Shown: positions 44,815 to 54,229, numbered from the stretch's first letter. The stretch is 64,000 nt of DNA from Nevskiaceae bacterium (GCA_021731445.1 JAKFXK010000029.1:1-64000); one strand, 5' to 3'. Translations and numbers: made by a program. Notes: generated by a model not told the origin, from the letters alone.

Positions 44815-45531
44815 ATGAGCCTCCCCGCCGCGCATATCACCATCAGCCCGCAAGCTGCTGACACCCTGCTGGTGCGGGCTTTGCAGATGGCCTTCGAGCA
44901 GGCTTGTGGCGAAGAGACGCGGCTCTCTGCAGCGGTGGAGGCGATGGAGGGCATGTCCGGTCGCCGCTACCGGCGCTTCATCAACAGCCTAGTGTCGAAA
45001 GTAGCGCAGCCACGCTACCTGGAAGTGGGCAGCTGGATGGGATCGACACTGTGTGCGGCGATCCATGGCAACCGCCTGCGCGCTTTTGCCATCGACAACT
45101 GGTCGATGTTCGGCGGCCCCTTGCAGGCGTTTTTGCGCAATGTGGCGGACTGCGATTCGGCCAATGCCGATTTCAACATGCTCACCGCAGACTTCCGCGC
45201 GGTGGATTTCGCAAGGCTGGGTTGTTTCAACGTCTATCTGTTCGACGGCCCGCACGAGCGGCAGGATCAGTACGATGGCGTGGTGCGCGCACAGCCTGCG
45301 CTGGACGAAGAGTTCGTGCTCGTTGTCGATGACTGGAACTGGGAGGCCGTGCGCAGTGGCACGTTCGATGCCGTGCGCGATCTCGGCCTGCAAGTGCTGC
45401 TGGGCATCGAGATTCGCACCACGCTGGATGGTAGCCATCCCGCCATCGCCCGCCAGCAGAGTGACTGGCACAACGGCTACTGGCTGGCGGTGCTGCAAAA
45501 GCCGCAGGCGGTGATGCAGCTGATCGTCTAG
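44815..45531 (+). CDS. Class I SAM-dependent methyltransferase-like protein
   Basis: 238 residues. The glycine motif YLEVGSWMGSTLCAAI and the acidic strand AFAIDNWSMFG fit motif I/II of Rossmann methyltransferases of the Methyltransf_24/TylF-like kind, followed by VYLFDGPHE and LVVDDWN, where the paired Asp may bind metal. The substrate is unknown. The ATG at 44815 opens MSLPAAHITIS; an upstream start at 44758 is possible. Its TAG overlaps the stop of the second 2OG oxygenase (shared CTAG). It lies between two related oxygenases, so common substrates are conceivable. Confidence 0.7.
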   Translation: MSLPAAHITISPQAADTLLVRALQMAFEQACGEETRLSAAVEAMEGMSGRRYRRFINSLVSKVAQPRYLEVGSWMGSTLCAAIHGNRLRAFAIDNWSMFGGPLQAFLRNVADCDSANADFNMLTADFRAVDFARLGCFNVYLFDGPHERQDQYDGVVRAQPALDEEFVLVVDDWNWEAVRSGTFDAVRDLGLQVLLGIEIRTTLDGSHPAIARQQSDWHNGYWLAVLQKPQAVMQLIV

Positions 45532-46460
45532 CTCGCCATATCAGCCTTGCGCGCCGCCCAGCCATTGATGGTGAAGCGGCTGTCGGCAAAAGCCCGACTG
45601 GGGCAGATGACAGGCAGCACCTCGTGCAGTTCGCGCGAGTCGAAGAAGACCAGCGAGTTGTCGAGCGGCTCGATGTCCTTGTAGGTGGCGGCAGCCGTCA
45701 GCAGGCCTTTGTCCACTTGCCGGTCGTGCAGGCGCAGCGCGCCGCCGCTGAAGCTCTTGGGCGAGCGATTGAAGTAGTAGACAAAACTGATGTGGCGCAG
45801 CTTCTGCGCCTCGGAGCCATTGTCGTTGTGCATCTTGTAGAAATGGCCGTCGTTGTGGGCTGTGAGCTGGATTTCGATATCGCCCTCCGGCAGGGTCAGT
45901 TCCAGCTGCGCGGCGACCTTGGGCAGCAGCAGGCGCACGCGATGGCGCAGCAGGTCGTCAAACGGGGGGAAGCTGAAGCACACCAGCGAATCGCGGTAGT
46001 TGGCATAGCCGGTGGTGGTGGTGCTGGTGGCGAACACCTGCCGGTTGCGGCTTGCGAACTGCACCAGTGCGGTGTGCTGTTCGGTGGTCAGCACGTTCTC
46101 GACGCGGATGGCGCGTGCGGTGCTGAAGCCCTCGGCAAAGCCCGTCCCTGCAACACTGATCTGCACTGGCGCGCTGGGCACTGTGATGACGGATGCAGGC
46201 AGCGGCAGCTGGCCGTGGGCGGGCAGGGTGAGCGGCACCGGCGGCTCGGTGATGGCGCCAATGATCTGCGAGGAATGCACGGTGAGCAGGCCAGCACCCT
46301 CGCGGATCGGAATCTCGAAAATCCACGGGCTGGGCAACATGCCGGTGAGGGTGTCGCGCAGCTTGTCGAGGAGGGGGCTGTTGGCCTCGATGGAGAGGCT
46401 TTCACGATGCCCGCCCTGCAACAGCAGGGTGAGCCAGAGGCGCGGTGCTATGGCAGTCAT
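45528..46460 (-). CDS. 2-oxoglutarate/Fe(II) oxygenase with N-terminal extension (paralogue 2)
   Basis: 310 residues, a paralogue of the protein at 42977 along its whole length. Iron ligands are His211 and Asp213 (KMHNDNGS) and His279 (ELHEVLPV); the 2OG Arg is in DSRFTINGW. The N-terminal ~110-residue beta-rich domain is conserved in pattern but divergent in sequence. Its ATG lies 19 bases after the glycosyltransferase stop on the minus strand, so the two are likely one unit. A prolyl- or lysyl-hydroxylation followed by glycosylation is a possible pathway; this is inference. Confidence 0.82.
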   Translation of the reverse strand: MTAIAPRLWLTLLLQGGHRESLSIEANSPLLDKLRDTLTGMLPSPWIFEIPIREGAGLLTVHSSQIIGAITEPPVPLTLPAHGQLPLPASVITVPSAPVQISVAGTGFAEGFSTARAIRVENVLTTEQHTALVQFASRNRQVFATSTTTTGYANYRDSLVCFSFPPFDDLLRHRVRLLLPKVAAQLELTLPEGDIEIQLTAHNDGHFYKMHNDNGSEAQKLRHISFVYYFNRSPKSFSGGALRLHDRQVDKGLLTAAATYKDIEPLDNSLVFFDSRELHEVLPVICPSRAFADSRFTINGWAARKADMAS

Positions 46461-46479
46461 GTCGGGTTCCGGTGCGGGT

Positions 46480-47421
46480 TCAAATCGATTTGGGCGGTGA
46501 CTGCCCGATGCGGATCAGGATGCCAGCAGCCAGCAGCGCATTGAGGCGGTGTGGCAGCCCGCCCTGGCGCATCAGTTGCGTGTCGTAGAGGCGGGTGGCA
46601 TCGTGAATGCTGCCGCGCACCACCGCCTGGCGGCTTTCTTCCATGATCGGAAACAACTTGCCGATTTCGGCAATGTCGAGCCAGTAGTCGTCGTAGTTAC
46701 CCAGCGTTGCGTACTTGCTGTAGTACCAGTTGAAGCCGCAGTTGGTGTAGTGCAGCACACAGACCTGATGCTCGTAATGGATCATCCCCGCAGGCTGAAA
46801 CTCATGCACGCCGGCCGATTGCTGCGCCCTGCCGTGCAGGTTCACCGCCGCCTTGCCGTTGTAGTAAGCGAGGAAATACCGCTCGCCAAACACGCTGCGG
46901 ACGATGCCCTGTTGCTTCGCGTCCAGCAGCGCGAAGCTGCGCTTGAACAGGGTGACGTCCTCGAAGTAGTTGTCGATGTGCCATGACTCAGGCACGCCCT
47001 CATGATTGCTGAAGCGCACCACGTCGAAGATGGTTTTGCTCTCAAAATATTGCTGCATGTTCTGCCAGGGCGCAGGCAGATGCAGCTTTTCATCGAGATC
47101 GAGGTGGATCAGCCAATCCATGCCCTCGGCGCGCGCCCGGCGCATTGCATAGTCGGTGTTGAGACACTGCCGCGAATAGACCTGGTGGCAGAACTGCTTC
47201 TGGTAGTCCCAGGCCGGTGAGCGCTGCCACTCGGCGTGCAACGCCTCGTCGCGGGCAATCCAGCGCACGCCTGCCAGCTTGAGCGCCTCACAGGCGGCAA
47301 GCTCTTTTTGGTCATCGACGAACAGGTAGAAGTGCTCGATGCCAAGGCTCTGGTGCCACTCCACCCAGCTGCGCAGCACCGGCAGGGCGGCGGCGAAGGT
47401 AGAGACGAGGACGAGCTGCAT
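46480..47421 (-). CDS. Glycosyltransferase (family 92/family 2-like)
   Basis: 313 residues. It begins MQLVLVSTFAAALPVLRSWV and continues with GIEHFYLFVDD, LIHLDLDEKLHLP (the DxD metal motif) and SNHEGVPESW, a pattern of the DUF23/GT92 and Glyco_tranf_2_4 glycosyltransferases. These add hexoses to protein- or lipid-linked glycans. No membrane span is seen. The ATG at 47419-47421 is chosen over a TTG six codons earlier; neither has a clear ribosome-binding site. It lies upstream of 2OG oxygenase paralogue 2. Confidence 0.75.
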   Translation of the reverse strand: MQLVLVSTFAAALPVLRSWVEWHQSLGIEHFYLFVDDQKELAACEALKLAGVRWIARDEALHAEWQRSPAWDYQKQFCHQVYSRQCLNTDYAMRRARAEGMDWLIHLDLDEKLHLPAPWQNMQQYFESKTIFDVVRFSNHEGVPESWHIDNYFEDVTLFKRSFALLDAKQQGIVRSVFGERYFLAYYNGKAAVNLHGRAQQSAGVHEFQPAGMIHYEHQVCVLHYTNCGFNWYYSKYATLGNYDDYWLDIAEIGKLFPIMEESRQAVVRGSIHDATRLYDTQLMRQGGLPHRLNALLAAGILIRIGQSPPKSI

Positions 47422-47437
47422 GGGGAAGATGCCGTTC

Positions 47438-47468
47438 AAAAAAATAGGGAGCCGATGCTCCCTATTTT
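47438..47468 (-). terminator. Terminator after the Pro-rich exported protein gene
   Basis: A 12-bp stem AAAATAGGGAGC / GCTCCCTATTTT (47441-47468, loop of four) runs into seven T on the minus strand, about 15 bases after the stop at 47483. Confidence 0.85.
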
Positions 47469-47482
47469 GTGCAGTCCAGAAA

Positions 47483-48154
47483 TTATTTGACGATCAACAC
47501 CAGATCGCCCATGCCACCCGTGCCGGCATCGAGCCACTGCTGGTATTCGGGGGTCACGTCGCGCTCCTCGAAATAGCCATTGGAGCCGGCAAATGGCGCT
47601 GGAACAGGCAATCCGCCGCCAGAGGGGGCCGGAACCGGCAATCCGCCACCGGAAGGGGCCGGAATGGGCAGCCCACCCGGTGCCGGCGTGGGCGAGGGCG
47701 TAGGGGTTGCCGGCGTGGGCGAGGGCGTGCCCGCAGCATCCGGCGTGTCCGTCTGGTTGATCACTTCGGAAATCGTGTAGCCGATGCCCGCGACACCCAG
47801 CGCCAGCAGGCCGTAATCCACCGCCGTATAAGTGGTGCCTGCAGCCGCCTCGCCTTCCGCCTGTTGCAGCGTCATGCGGCGGGCAAACGGCATGCCGTTC
47901 ATCCAGGCATTGAGAAATCCCTTGCGGTCAAAGTCCACCTGCGCCGCAGGCACGCCGGGCAGGTGACTGTCGCGGCGGTCGTAATCGAGCGCAAAGCCAT
48001 ACTGCATCGGGGTGTTGCGCTGTGCCGCACTTTCGTCAAAGCCCAGCCGCCAGTAGAGCTTTGCTTCGCCGACGCCGGAGTCGATGCCCGCAGCCATGGC
48101 TGTGGTGGCACCGCTGAGCAGCAGGGCTGTAGATGTTTGTGCGAGCTTCCGCAT
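47483..48154 (-). CDS. Exported protein with proline/glycine repeat region
   Basis: 223 residues. A signal peptide (MRKLAQTSTALLLSGATTAMA) leads to a ~75-residue domain with KLYWRLGFDESAAQRNTPMQ and RRDSHLPGVPAAQVDFDRKG, a possible helix VDYGLLALGVAGIGYTISEV, then TPSPTPA stretches and ten-residue repeats GGLPVPAPSG, and a C-terminal YFEERDVTPEYQQW. The N-terminal domain resembles short outer-membrane-barrel-like segments but is not identified. AGGAGAA precedes the ATG at 48154. It is a single unit with its own terminator; function unknown. Confidence 0.65.
   Translation of the reverse strand: MRKLAQTSTALLLSGATTAMAAGIDSGVGEAKLYWRLGFDESAAQRNTPMQYGFALDYDRRDSHLPGVPAAQVDFDRKGFLNAWMNGMPFARRMTLQQAEGEAAAGTTYTAVDYGLLALGVAGIGYTISEVINQTDTPDAAGTPSPTPATPTPSPTPAPGGLPIPAPSGGGLPVPAPSGGGLPVPAPFAGSNGYFEERDVTPEYQQWLDAGTGGMGDLVLIVK
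47601..47690 (-). repeat. 30-bp tandem repeats encoding GGLPVPAPSG
   Basis: Two near-identical 30-bp units (47601-47630, 47631-47660) and a third, more divergent unit to about 47690. They encode ten-residue steps in the Pro/Gly region of the exported protein, so copy-number change would keep the frame. Confidence 0.7.
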
Positions 48155-48260
48155 GATTTCTCCTGAACCGTCTGAATGTCCGTTTCGCAACTTCTTATGA
48201 TTTTGCTGGCTGGCAGACTATAAGGGCCTGCATTCTCTGCACACAAGGTCTGCCTTGCAC

Positions 48261-48947
48261 ATGATTGTCGATCCATTGCCCATTCCTGCCGCTGGCGAAA
48301 GCCAGCGCCTACAGCTGCCCGGCCCTTTCGGCGTGATCGAGACCTTGCTGTCCGCCCCCGGCCAGGCTGCGTGGGGAGGCTGTGTGGTCTGCCATCCACA
48401 TCCGCTCTATGGCGGTGCGATGAGCAACAAGGTGGTCTACGCGCTGGCCTCTCAGGCCGGCAAGGCAGGACTTGTCACGCTGCGGTTCAATTTTCGCGGC
48501 GTCGGCAACAGCACGGGCCTGCACGACGAGGGCCGGGGCGAGACCGATGACACAGTCTGGCTGGCAGAACAGTTGCGCGCTGCGTTGCCGCCAGGCGCGC
48601 CGCTGGTGATGGCCGGGTTTTCCTTTGGCGCCTTCGTCTCACTCAAGGCGGCTTCGCGGGTGCGCGCAACGGGCTTGTTCAGCGTTGCCCCCCCGTTTTC
48701 TGCCACCCGCGCGATTTATGCCGAGGGCGAGGGATCGCCGCCGCATCCGGGTTGCCCCTGGTCGGTGATCCATTCGCGCGATGACGATACCGTTGCCTAT
48801 GCCGACACGGCCCGCGTGCTGGCAGAGTACGATCCCGCACCACAGCTCACCACGGTGGATGGTGCGGGCCATTTCTTCCACGGCCGCCTTGCCGAGGTGG
48901 GTGATGCGCTTGCCGCCTTGCTCGCCAAAGTGAAACCGGCACGCTGA
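48261..48947 (+). CDS. Alpha/beta hydrolase
   Basis: 228 residues with CVVCHPHPLYGGAMSNKVVY (a conserved start of this small hydrolase group), TLRFNFRGVGNSTG, the nucleophile elbow GFSFGAF with Ser, an Asp in VIHSRDDDTVAY and a His in DGAGHFFHG: a complete catalytic triad. It is a compact (about 210-residue) family of soluble hydrolases with unknown substrate, sometimes listed as serine aminopeptidase-like. The ATG at 48261 is taken; a TTG two codons upstream is the alternative. It is divergent from the Pro-rich exported protein. Confidence 0.82.
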   Translation: MIVDPLPIPAAGESQRLQLPGPFGVIETLLSAPGQAAWGGCVVCHPHPLYGGAMSNKVVYALASQAGKAGLVTLRFNFRGVGNSTGLHDEGRGETDDTVWLAEQLRAALPPGAPLVMAGFSFGAFVSLKAASRVRATGLFSVAPPFSATRAIYAEGEGSPPHPGCPWSVIHSRDDDTVAYADTARVLAEYDPAPQLTTVDGAGHFFHGRLAEVGDALAALLAKVKPAR

Positions 48948-48985
48948 TATTCTTCTCAAGCACCTCACCCCGGAGTCCAAAAGCC

Positions 48986-49696
48986 ATGCGCGTTGTCCTT
49001 GCCCTCACCCTTGCCTTTGCTGCCGGCACTGCCGCCGCGCAGGATTTCAGTTTCACCCCCGCCCCGCAGCAGCCTGATTTCAAGAGCGTCTCGCAGGATG
49101 TGATTGCGGTCACCAGCTACAAGGCGCTCGGACCTGCGGAGGCTGGCGGCGTCACCGGCTTCAGTGTCGGTGTCTACGGTTCCTATTCCGCCACCCAGGA
49201 CAAGAGCGCCTGGCAGCGGCTGGTGGGCGAAAAAGTCGAGGCAGTCGGTGTGGCGGGCCTGTCTGCCCGCAAGGGACTGCCGTTCGACATTGATCTCGGC
49301 GCCATGTACTCGCAGGTGCCAGGCACCGACGCCAAGCTGTTTGGCGGCGAAGTGCGCTGGGCCCCGCTGCCGGGTGGTGTCGCCACTCCCGCCGTCGCGG
49401 TGCGCGCCAGCTACGTCAAGCTCACCGGCGAGGATGATCTCAAGGCCGATTCGAAGACTCTCGACGTATCGGTGTCCAAGGGGTTTGTGTTCGTCACCCC
49501 TTACGCGGGCCTGGGCTATGTCTGGGGTACGGTCGATCCCTCCGACAACTTCCCCAGCCTGAGCAAGGTGGAAGTCAACAAGGGCCGCTTCTTTGCCGGT
49601 GCGCGCGTCTCTCTGGGCTTTTTCGAAGTGACGCCGGAATACGAGAAGCTGGGCAAGAGCGATGTGTTCAACCTGCGGCTGTCGCTGGGCTTTTAA
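48986..49696 (+). CDS. Outer-membrane beta-barrel-like exported protein
   Basis: 236 residues. A signal peptide (MRVVLALTLAFAAGTAAA) is followed by alternating beta strands (TGFSVGVYGSYSATQ, PFDIDLGAMYSQVP, AVAVRASYVKLTGED, VTPYAGLGYVWG) and a C-terminal FNLRLSLGF ending in Phe, the BAM signal of outer-membrane barrels. An eight-strand barrel is likely. No family name is recognised. It lies 38 bases after the hydrolase gene on the same strand. Confidence 0.75.
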   Translation: MRVVLALTLAFAAGTAAAQDFSFTPAPQQPDFKSVSQDVIAVTSYKALGPAEAGGVTGFSVGVYGSYSATQDKSAWQRLVGEKVEAVGVAGLSARKGLPFDIDLGAMYSQVPGTDAKLFGGEVRWAPLPGGVATPAVAVRASYVKLTGEDDLKADSKTLDVSVSKGFVFVTPYAGLGYVWGTVDPSDNFPSLSKVEVNKGRFFAGARVSLGFFEVTPEYEKLGKSDVFNLRLSLGF

Positions 49697-49899
49697 GCCC
49701 GCCAAGGCTGATGGTGCAGCGCTTGCAGGTTCTCTTTCATGCACGCGCCCCACCGCCAAGCCGGGCTTAATGGCCCTTTGATCGCGGCAGCACAGGGCTG
49801 TGCCCCATCGAGCGCAACCATGACGACATGCCGCCATCGAAACAGGGAAGCTCCCATGCCGTCACAACGCGCCGCCAGCCTGAGGAGGATCGGGCAGGT

Positions 49900-51006
49900 G
49901 TGTCCACCTTGAACAGACGGCAGCCGGAGCTGCTGGCGCGTGCGCCCCACCAAGCGCTGGCGGCCGACGTCCTGCGTGCCAAGGTGCTGATCGTCGACGA
50001 TCAGCAGGCCAATCGCGTATTGATGCGCCATACGCTGCCGCGCGGCGAAGTCGACATCATCGAGGCAGGCGATGGACTGGAGGCGTTGCGGCTCTGCGCC
50101 GAGCATGAGTTCGCGCTGATCCTGCTCGATATACGGATGCCCGGCATGGATGGTTTCGAGCTGGCGGCGGCCTTGTCGCGCGACGGGGCGACGCGGGAGA
50201 TCCCGATCATTTTCGTCAGCTCGGGCGGCGACGACATGAGCCACATCAAGAGCTATCAGTTCGGCGCCGTCGACTACATGACCAAGCCGCTCAACGAGCA
50301 GATGCTGGCCTCCAAGCTGCGCGTATTCGTCGAGCTCTGGCGCAGCAAGCGCCAGCTGCACCAGCTGCTCGGCGTGCTGGAAGAGCGCAACAAGAAGCTG
50401 GAGGAGGAGATCACCGAGCGTCGCCGCATCGAAACCCTGGTGCGCCACCAGGCCCAGCACGATGCGTTGACCAGCCTACCCAACCGCATCCTGTTTCTCG
50501 ACCGGCTCGACACCGCGCTCGAACGCGCCGCCCGCCACCACGAAAACTTCGCGCTGCTCTACATCGACATCGACGGCTTCAAGCCCGTCAACGACAACCA
50601 CGGCCATCTGGTCGGCGACGAACTGCTGCGCCACATCGCACTCAGGCTCTGCAAGAACGTGCGCAAGACCGACACCGTTGCGCGTCTGGGCGGCGACGAG
50701 TTCGCCATTGTTCTCGAAGAGGTGGCCAGCGACCGCGCCGCGCTGCAGGTGGGCCTGAAAATCTGCGAGGCCCTCGCCGTATCCTATGTGCTGGAAATGC
50801 CCGATGGCCTGGTCACCGTGCGCGTCGGCGCCAGCATCGGGGTGTCGATCTTTCCCGACCATGGCCGCAACCGCAACGACCTCATCAACGCCGCCGATGT
50901 CGCGATGTACCGTGCCAAGCGCAGCGGCAAGAACCATGCGGCGCTGGCCGAGCCGCCCTCTGGTTCTGTGGCGCTGCTGCGCGACCGCCTGGCTGCGCGA
51001 CTTTAG
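49900..51006 (+). CDS. Response regulator with GGDEF domain (diguanylate cyclase)
   Basis: A receiver domain (VLIVDDQQANRVLM, phosphoacceptor Asp in LILLDIRMPGMDG, Lys in MTKPLN) is joined by a coiled coil (LEERNKKLEEEITERRR) to a GGDEF domain: active site RLGGDEFAIVLE, with RKTD five residues upstream as product-inhibition I-site. So it should make c-di-GMP under phosphorelay control and be feedback-inhibited. The GTG at 49900 has AGGAGG 11 bases upstream; an ATG at 49828 would add 24 residues without a ribosome-binding site. It ends on a stop overlapping metW's stop. Confidence 0.9.
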   Translation: MSTLNRRQPELLARAPHQALAADVLRAKVLIVDDQQANRVLMRHTLPRGEVDIIEAGDGLEALRLCAEHEFALILLDIRMPGMDGFELAAALSRDGATREIPIIFVSSGGDDMSHIKSYQFGAVDYMTKPLNEQMLASKLRVFVELWRSKRQLHQLLGVLEERNKKLEEEITERRRIETLVRHQAQHDALTSLPNRILFLDRLDTALERAARHHENFALLYIDIDGFKPVNDNHGHLVGDELLRHIALRLCKNVRKTDTVARLGGDEFAIVLEEVASDRAALQVGLKICEALAVSYVLEMPDGLVTVRVGASIGVSIFPDHGRNRNDLINAADVAMYRAKRSGKNHAALAEPPSGSVALLRDRLAARL

Positions 51007-51602
51007 ATTGAACGCAGCTCAAAAACGGCAACTTCTGCAAACAGGTTTGGAAAAGCCCAGCTCAGCAGGCCACCTTCGCGGGCATGGTTGAGCAGTGCGC
51101 GATCCGTGATCTTCCAGCGCCGCTGCGCGCACAGCGCCTCGAAATCCTTCACCGTGCAGAGGTGGATGTTGGGGGTGTTGAACCACTGCTCCGGCAACGA
51201 GGGCGTCACCGGCATCGCACCGCGCAGCAGCGCCCAACGCACGCGCCAGTGCCCGAAGTTGGGGAAAGTCACGATCACGGTCTTGCCGACGCGCAGCATT
51301 TCTTTAACGGCCTCATCAGGACGTTGCAGGGCTTGCAGGGCCTGGGTCATCACCACCACGTCAAAGGCGGCATCGCCGAAGTCGCTCAAGCCCTCGTCGA
51401 GATCAGCCTGGATGACCTTGACGCCACGCGCGATGCAGGCGGCGACGTTGTCGGCGTCGATCTCCAGTCCGTAGCCGCGCACCTGCTTGTGCTCAGCCAG
51501 GTGCGCCAGCAGCGCACCATCACCGCAGCCGAGATCAAGCAGGCGTTGACCAGGTTCGATCCATTCACTGATGAGTGCGAGGTCAGGGCGCAGTGCACTC
51601 AT
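51003..51602 (-). CDS. metW: Methionine biosynthesis protein MetW
   Basis: 199 residues with a SAM-methyltransferase fold: [33 protein letters not shown], then [11 protein letters not shown] and [15 protein letters not shown], all characteristic of MetW. MetW forms a complex with MetX and is needed for efficient homoserine acylation in many proteobacteria. Its ATG overlaps the metX stop by four bases (51599-51602), so the two are made together. The start of the protein is fixed by this overlap. Confidence 0.93.
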   Translation of the reverse strand: MSALRPDLALISEWIEPGQRLLDLGCGDGALLAHLAEHKQVRGYGLEIDADNVAACIARGVKVIQADLDEGLSDFGDAAFDVVVMTQALQALQRPDEAVKEMLRVGKTVIVTFPNFGHWRVRWALLRGAMPVTPSLPEQWFNTPNIHLCTVKDFEALCAQRRWKITDRALLNHAREGGLLSWAFPNLFAEVAVFELRSI

Positions 51603-52786
51603 GACGGCTCGCCGGCAACGCGATCCAGATAATTCTTCAGCACACGGTGGTACTGCGGGATCGGCATGAGGAAATCATCGTGACCGAGTTCGGATTCGAT
51701 CTCGACATAGCTCACGTCCTTACCTGCAGCGACCAGGGCCTGCACGATCTCGCGCGAGCGGGCCGGTGAGAAGCGCCAGTCGCTCGAAAACGCGATGACC
51801 AGGAATTGTGCTGTGGCCTTTTCGTACGCGCGCACCAACTCGCCACCGGCATCGCGCGCGGGGTCGAAATAGTCGAGCGCCTTGGTCATCAGGAGATAGG
51901 TGTTGGCATCGAATCGGTCGACGAAGCTCTGGCCCTGATGGCGCAGATAGCTCTCCACCTCGAACTCGACATCGAAGTTGAAGCTGGGTGTGGCCGCTTT
52001 CAGCTCGACCCCGAACTTGGCGCGCATGGCGGCGTCGCTCAAGTAGGTGATGTGGCCCAGCATGCGGGCGAGCTTCAAGCCCCGGCTCGGCACCACACCG
52101 TGCTCGTAGAAATGCCCGCCATGAAAATCCGGGTCGCTCAAGATCGCCTGTCGCGCGATCTCGTTGAAGGCGATGTTCTGTGCCGAGAGTTCCGGCGCGC
52201 TGGCGATGATGAGTGCATGGCGGATGCGCGCCGGATACTCGATGGCCCAGGCCTGCACCTGCATGCCGCCCAGCGAGCCGCCGACCACCGCAGCCCAGGC
52301 CGCGATGCCGAAGTGATCGGCAAGGGCGGCCTGCGAGCGCACCCAGTCGCTGACCGTGAGCAGGGGAAAATCCGGCCCCCAGGGTTTGCCGGTTTCAGGG
52401 TTTGTGGTGTTCGGCCCGGTCGAGCCCTTGCAGCCGCCGAGATTGTTGAGCGCCACGACGAAAAACTTTGTGGTGTCGATGGGCTTGCCGGGCCCGATGC
52501 AGTTGTCCCACCAGCCGGGCTTGTTGTCGCCCTCGCTGTAGACGCCAGCGACATGGTGATCGCCGGAGAGCGCATGGCAGATCAGCACCGCATTGCTGCC
52601 TGCGGCGTTGAGTGCGCCATAGGTTTCCACCATCAACTCGTAGCGCGGCAGCGTGCGCCCGCAGTCGAGTGCGAGTGGCGATGCGAACCCGATTTTTTGC
52701 GGTGTGACGATGCCGACCGATACTGGTTCCATCAGCAGACTTGGAGAATCGTTCCCCATTAGCGGAACAGGAGGATCGTTCCCCAT
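51599..52786 (-). CDS. metX: Homoserine O-acyltransferase
   Basis: MetX acylates homoserine as the first step of methionine synthesis. Conserved segments include [30 protein letters not shown], the nucleophile elbow [13 protein letters not shown] and the C-terminal [10 protein letters not shown], with Ser/Asp/His triad. The length is 395 residues from the ATG at 52784-52786, which overlaps the yggT stop as TAATG. Two further in-frame ATGs, at 52759 and 52732, are possible because a 27-bp tandem duplication copied the first start site; from 52732 the protein begins [13 protein letters not shown], close to the usual family length (about 375-380). The frame continues upstream but without similarity. 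Confidence 0.9.
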   Translation of the reverse strand: MGNDPPVPLMGNDSPSLLMEPVSVGIVTPQKIGFASPLALDCGRTLPRYELMVETYGALNAAGSNAVLICHALSGDHHVAGVYSEGDNKPGWWDNCIGPGKPIDTTKFFVVALNNLGGCKGSTGPNTTNPETGKPWGPDFPLLTVSDWVRSQAALADHFGIAAWAAVVGGSLGGMQVQAWAIEYPARIRHALIIASAPELSAQNIAFNEIARQAILSDPDFHGGHFYEHGVVPSRGLKLARMLGHITYLSDAAMRAKFGVELKAATPSFNFDVEFEVESYLRHQGQSFVDRFDANTYLLMTKALDYFDPARDAGGELVRAYEKATAQFLVIAFSSDWRFSPARSREIVQALVAAGKDVSYVEIESELGHDDFLMPIPQYHRVLKNYLDRVAGEPS

Positions 52787-52797
52787 TAGCGGAACAG
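52744..52797. repeat. 27-bp tandem duplication at the yggT-metX junction
   Basis: Two units differing at one base: 52744-52770 (GAGAATCGTTCCCCATTAGC...) and 52771-52797 (GAGGATCGTTCCCCATTAGC...). Each copy holds the TAATG stop/start overlap. The period is a multiple of three, so metX stays in frame and gains an extra nine-residue N-terminal step. Confidence 0.85.
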
Positions 52798-53337
52798 CAT
52801 CGGCAGCGGCACCAGGCGGATCAGCACCTGCAGTGCCAGCATCACTACCAGCGGCGAGAGATCGAAGCCGCCGATCGGCGGGATGAAGCGGCGCACGGGC
52901 TTGAGCAGCGGCTCGTTCAGGCTCCACAGGATATCCGCTGCCGGGCTGCGGCCTCCCGGGCCCATCCAGCTCAGGATGGCCTGCACGAACAGCGACAGCG
53001 TGTAGAGGTTGATGCAGAGCACGATGCACTTGAGCAGGGCGAACCACAGCATCGCCAGCAGCGATACGGAGGCCCCCAGCATCCAGCCCACGACCGCGAT
53101 GTAGATCACCGCGACGGCCAACAGCACCAGCAGAGTGGCGGTATCGAGGTTGCGGTAGCGCGGTATCAGGGCGCGCAGCGGTTGGGCGAGCGGGTTGGTG
53201 ATCTTCCACACCAATTGCGACAAGGGGTTGTAGAAATCCGCACGCACCAGTTGCAGCAGCACGCGCAGCAGCAGCGCACCCATGAACAGATCGAACAGGA
53301 CGTTGACGAGGAAGAACAGCGCGTTGCCAGCACCCAT
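52786..53337 (-). CDS. YggT family membrane protein
   Basis: 183 residues with two YGGT repeats: each has a membrane span followed by a conserved loop [20 protein letters not shown] and [29 protein letters not shown]. Four spans in all. YggT proteins have been linked to turgor, osmotic stress and cell division; the exact role is unclear. It sits between proC (11 bases upstream) and metX (1-base overlap), a common order in beta- and gammaproteobacteria. Confidence 0.9.
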   Translation of the reverse strand: MGAGNALFFLVNVLFDLFMGALLLRVLLQLVRADFYNPLSQLVWKITNPLAQPLRALIPRYRNLDTATLLVLLAVAVIYIAVVGWMLGASVSLLAMLWFALLKCIVLCINLYTLSLFVQAILSWMGPGGRSPAADILWSLNEPLLKPVRRFIPPIGGFDLSPLVVMLALQVLIRLVPLPMLFR

Positions 53338-53348
53338 GGATCGGTTTC

Positions 53349-54182
53349 CTATTGTTGGTCGAGGGCATCGCCCAGTGCCTTGGCACGGGCATCGGCAGCT
53401 TGCAGAGCTTGTTGAAACATGGCGCGCAAGCCTGCGGATTCAAGGTGCTGCACGGCAGCCTCAGTGGTGCCACCTTTGCTGGTGACATTGGCGCGCAGCA
53501 CACTGGCATCCAGCCCCGACTCGCCAACCATGCGTGCCGCACCGACGCAGGTCTGTGCGGCGAGCTGTGCGGCGATATCGGGCTTGAGGCCGAGCGCTGT
53601 ACCGGCATCGCGCAGCGCCTCTACCAGCAAAAAGAAGTAGGCGGGGCCGGAGCCGGAAAGCGCCGTCACTGCATCCAGCTGTTGCTCTTCATCGACCCAC
53701 ACGCAAGCGCCTGCGGTGGCGAGCAGGCGCTCTGCCAGCGCGCGCGCTGTGGCTGGGGTGCCTGTGGGCGCGAACAGGCCGGTGATGCCGGCACCCAGCA
53801 ACGCGGGGGTGTTGGGCATGGTGCGCACGTAGGCAAGCTCGCTGCCCAGCAGTCTTCGCAGTGTGGACAGCCTCACCCCGGCGGCGATCGACACCACCAC
53901 GGCGCCAGGCTTGAGCTTGAGTCCCGCCAGTGCGGATGCCATCTGCTGCGGTTTGACGGCCAGCACCAGTGCATCGGCATCCGCCACGATTCCTGCCGCA
54001 GCGCCATGCACCGCAATCCCGAACTCTTTGGCGAGCCATGCCGCGCGCGCTGTCACAGGCTCCGCCACCACCACCTGCGTCGCGGGCCAGCCGGTCTTCA
54101 GCAAGCCGCCAATCAGCGCTGCGGCCATGTTGCCGCCGCCTAAAAAGGCAATCCTGGGATGTGCGGAGAGTGCTGCGGACAT
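53349..54182 (-). CDS. proC: Pyrroline-5-carboxylate reductase
   Basis: 277 residues. The NADP-binding motif [19 protein letters not shown] is followed by [15 protein letters not shown] and, in the C-terminal dimer domain, [17 protein letters not shown] and [13 protein letters not shown], signatures of ProC, which makes proline from pyrroline-5-carboxylate. The ATG at 54180-54182 begins [13 protein letters not shown]; an upstream in-frame start would crowd the ilvA promoter. It leads the proC-yggT-metX-metW unit and is divergent from ilvA. Confidence 0.93.
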   Translation of the reverse strand: MSAALSAHPRIAFLGGGNMAAALIGGLLKTGWPATQVVVAEPVTARAAWLAKEFGIAVHGAAAGIVADADALVLAVKPQQMASALAGLKLKPGAVVVSIAAGVRLSTLRRLLGSELAYVRTMPNTPALLGAGITGLFAPTGTPATARALAERLLATAGACVWVDEEQQLDAVTALSGSGPAYFFLLVEALRDAGTALGLKPDIAAQLAAQTCVGAARMVGESGLDASVLRANVTSKGGTTEAAVQHLESAGLRAMFQQALQAADARAKALGDALDQQ

Positions 54183-54229
54183 GGCGGCGGATGATGGCTG
54201 GAAAAATGCGCCGCGTATCATAGCGGCCG

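Noticed and set aside
47601-47690. Short CRISPR-like array
   Set aside because: The units are adjacent, without spacers, and encode a Pro/Gly repeat in frame.
52790-53608. Very long N-terminal extension of MetX
   Set aside because: It is antisense-like frame space over yggT and part of proC on the same strand but in another frame, with no similarity; the coupled start at 52786 or the ATG at 52732 fits the family.
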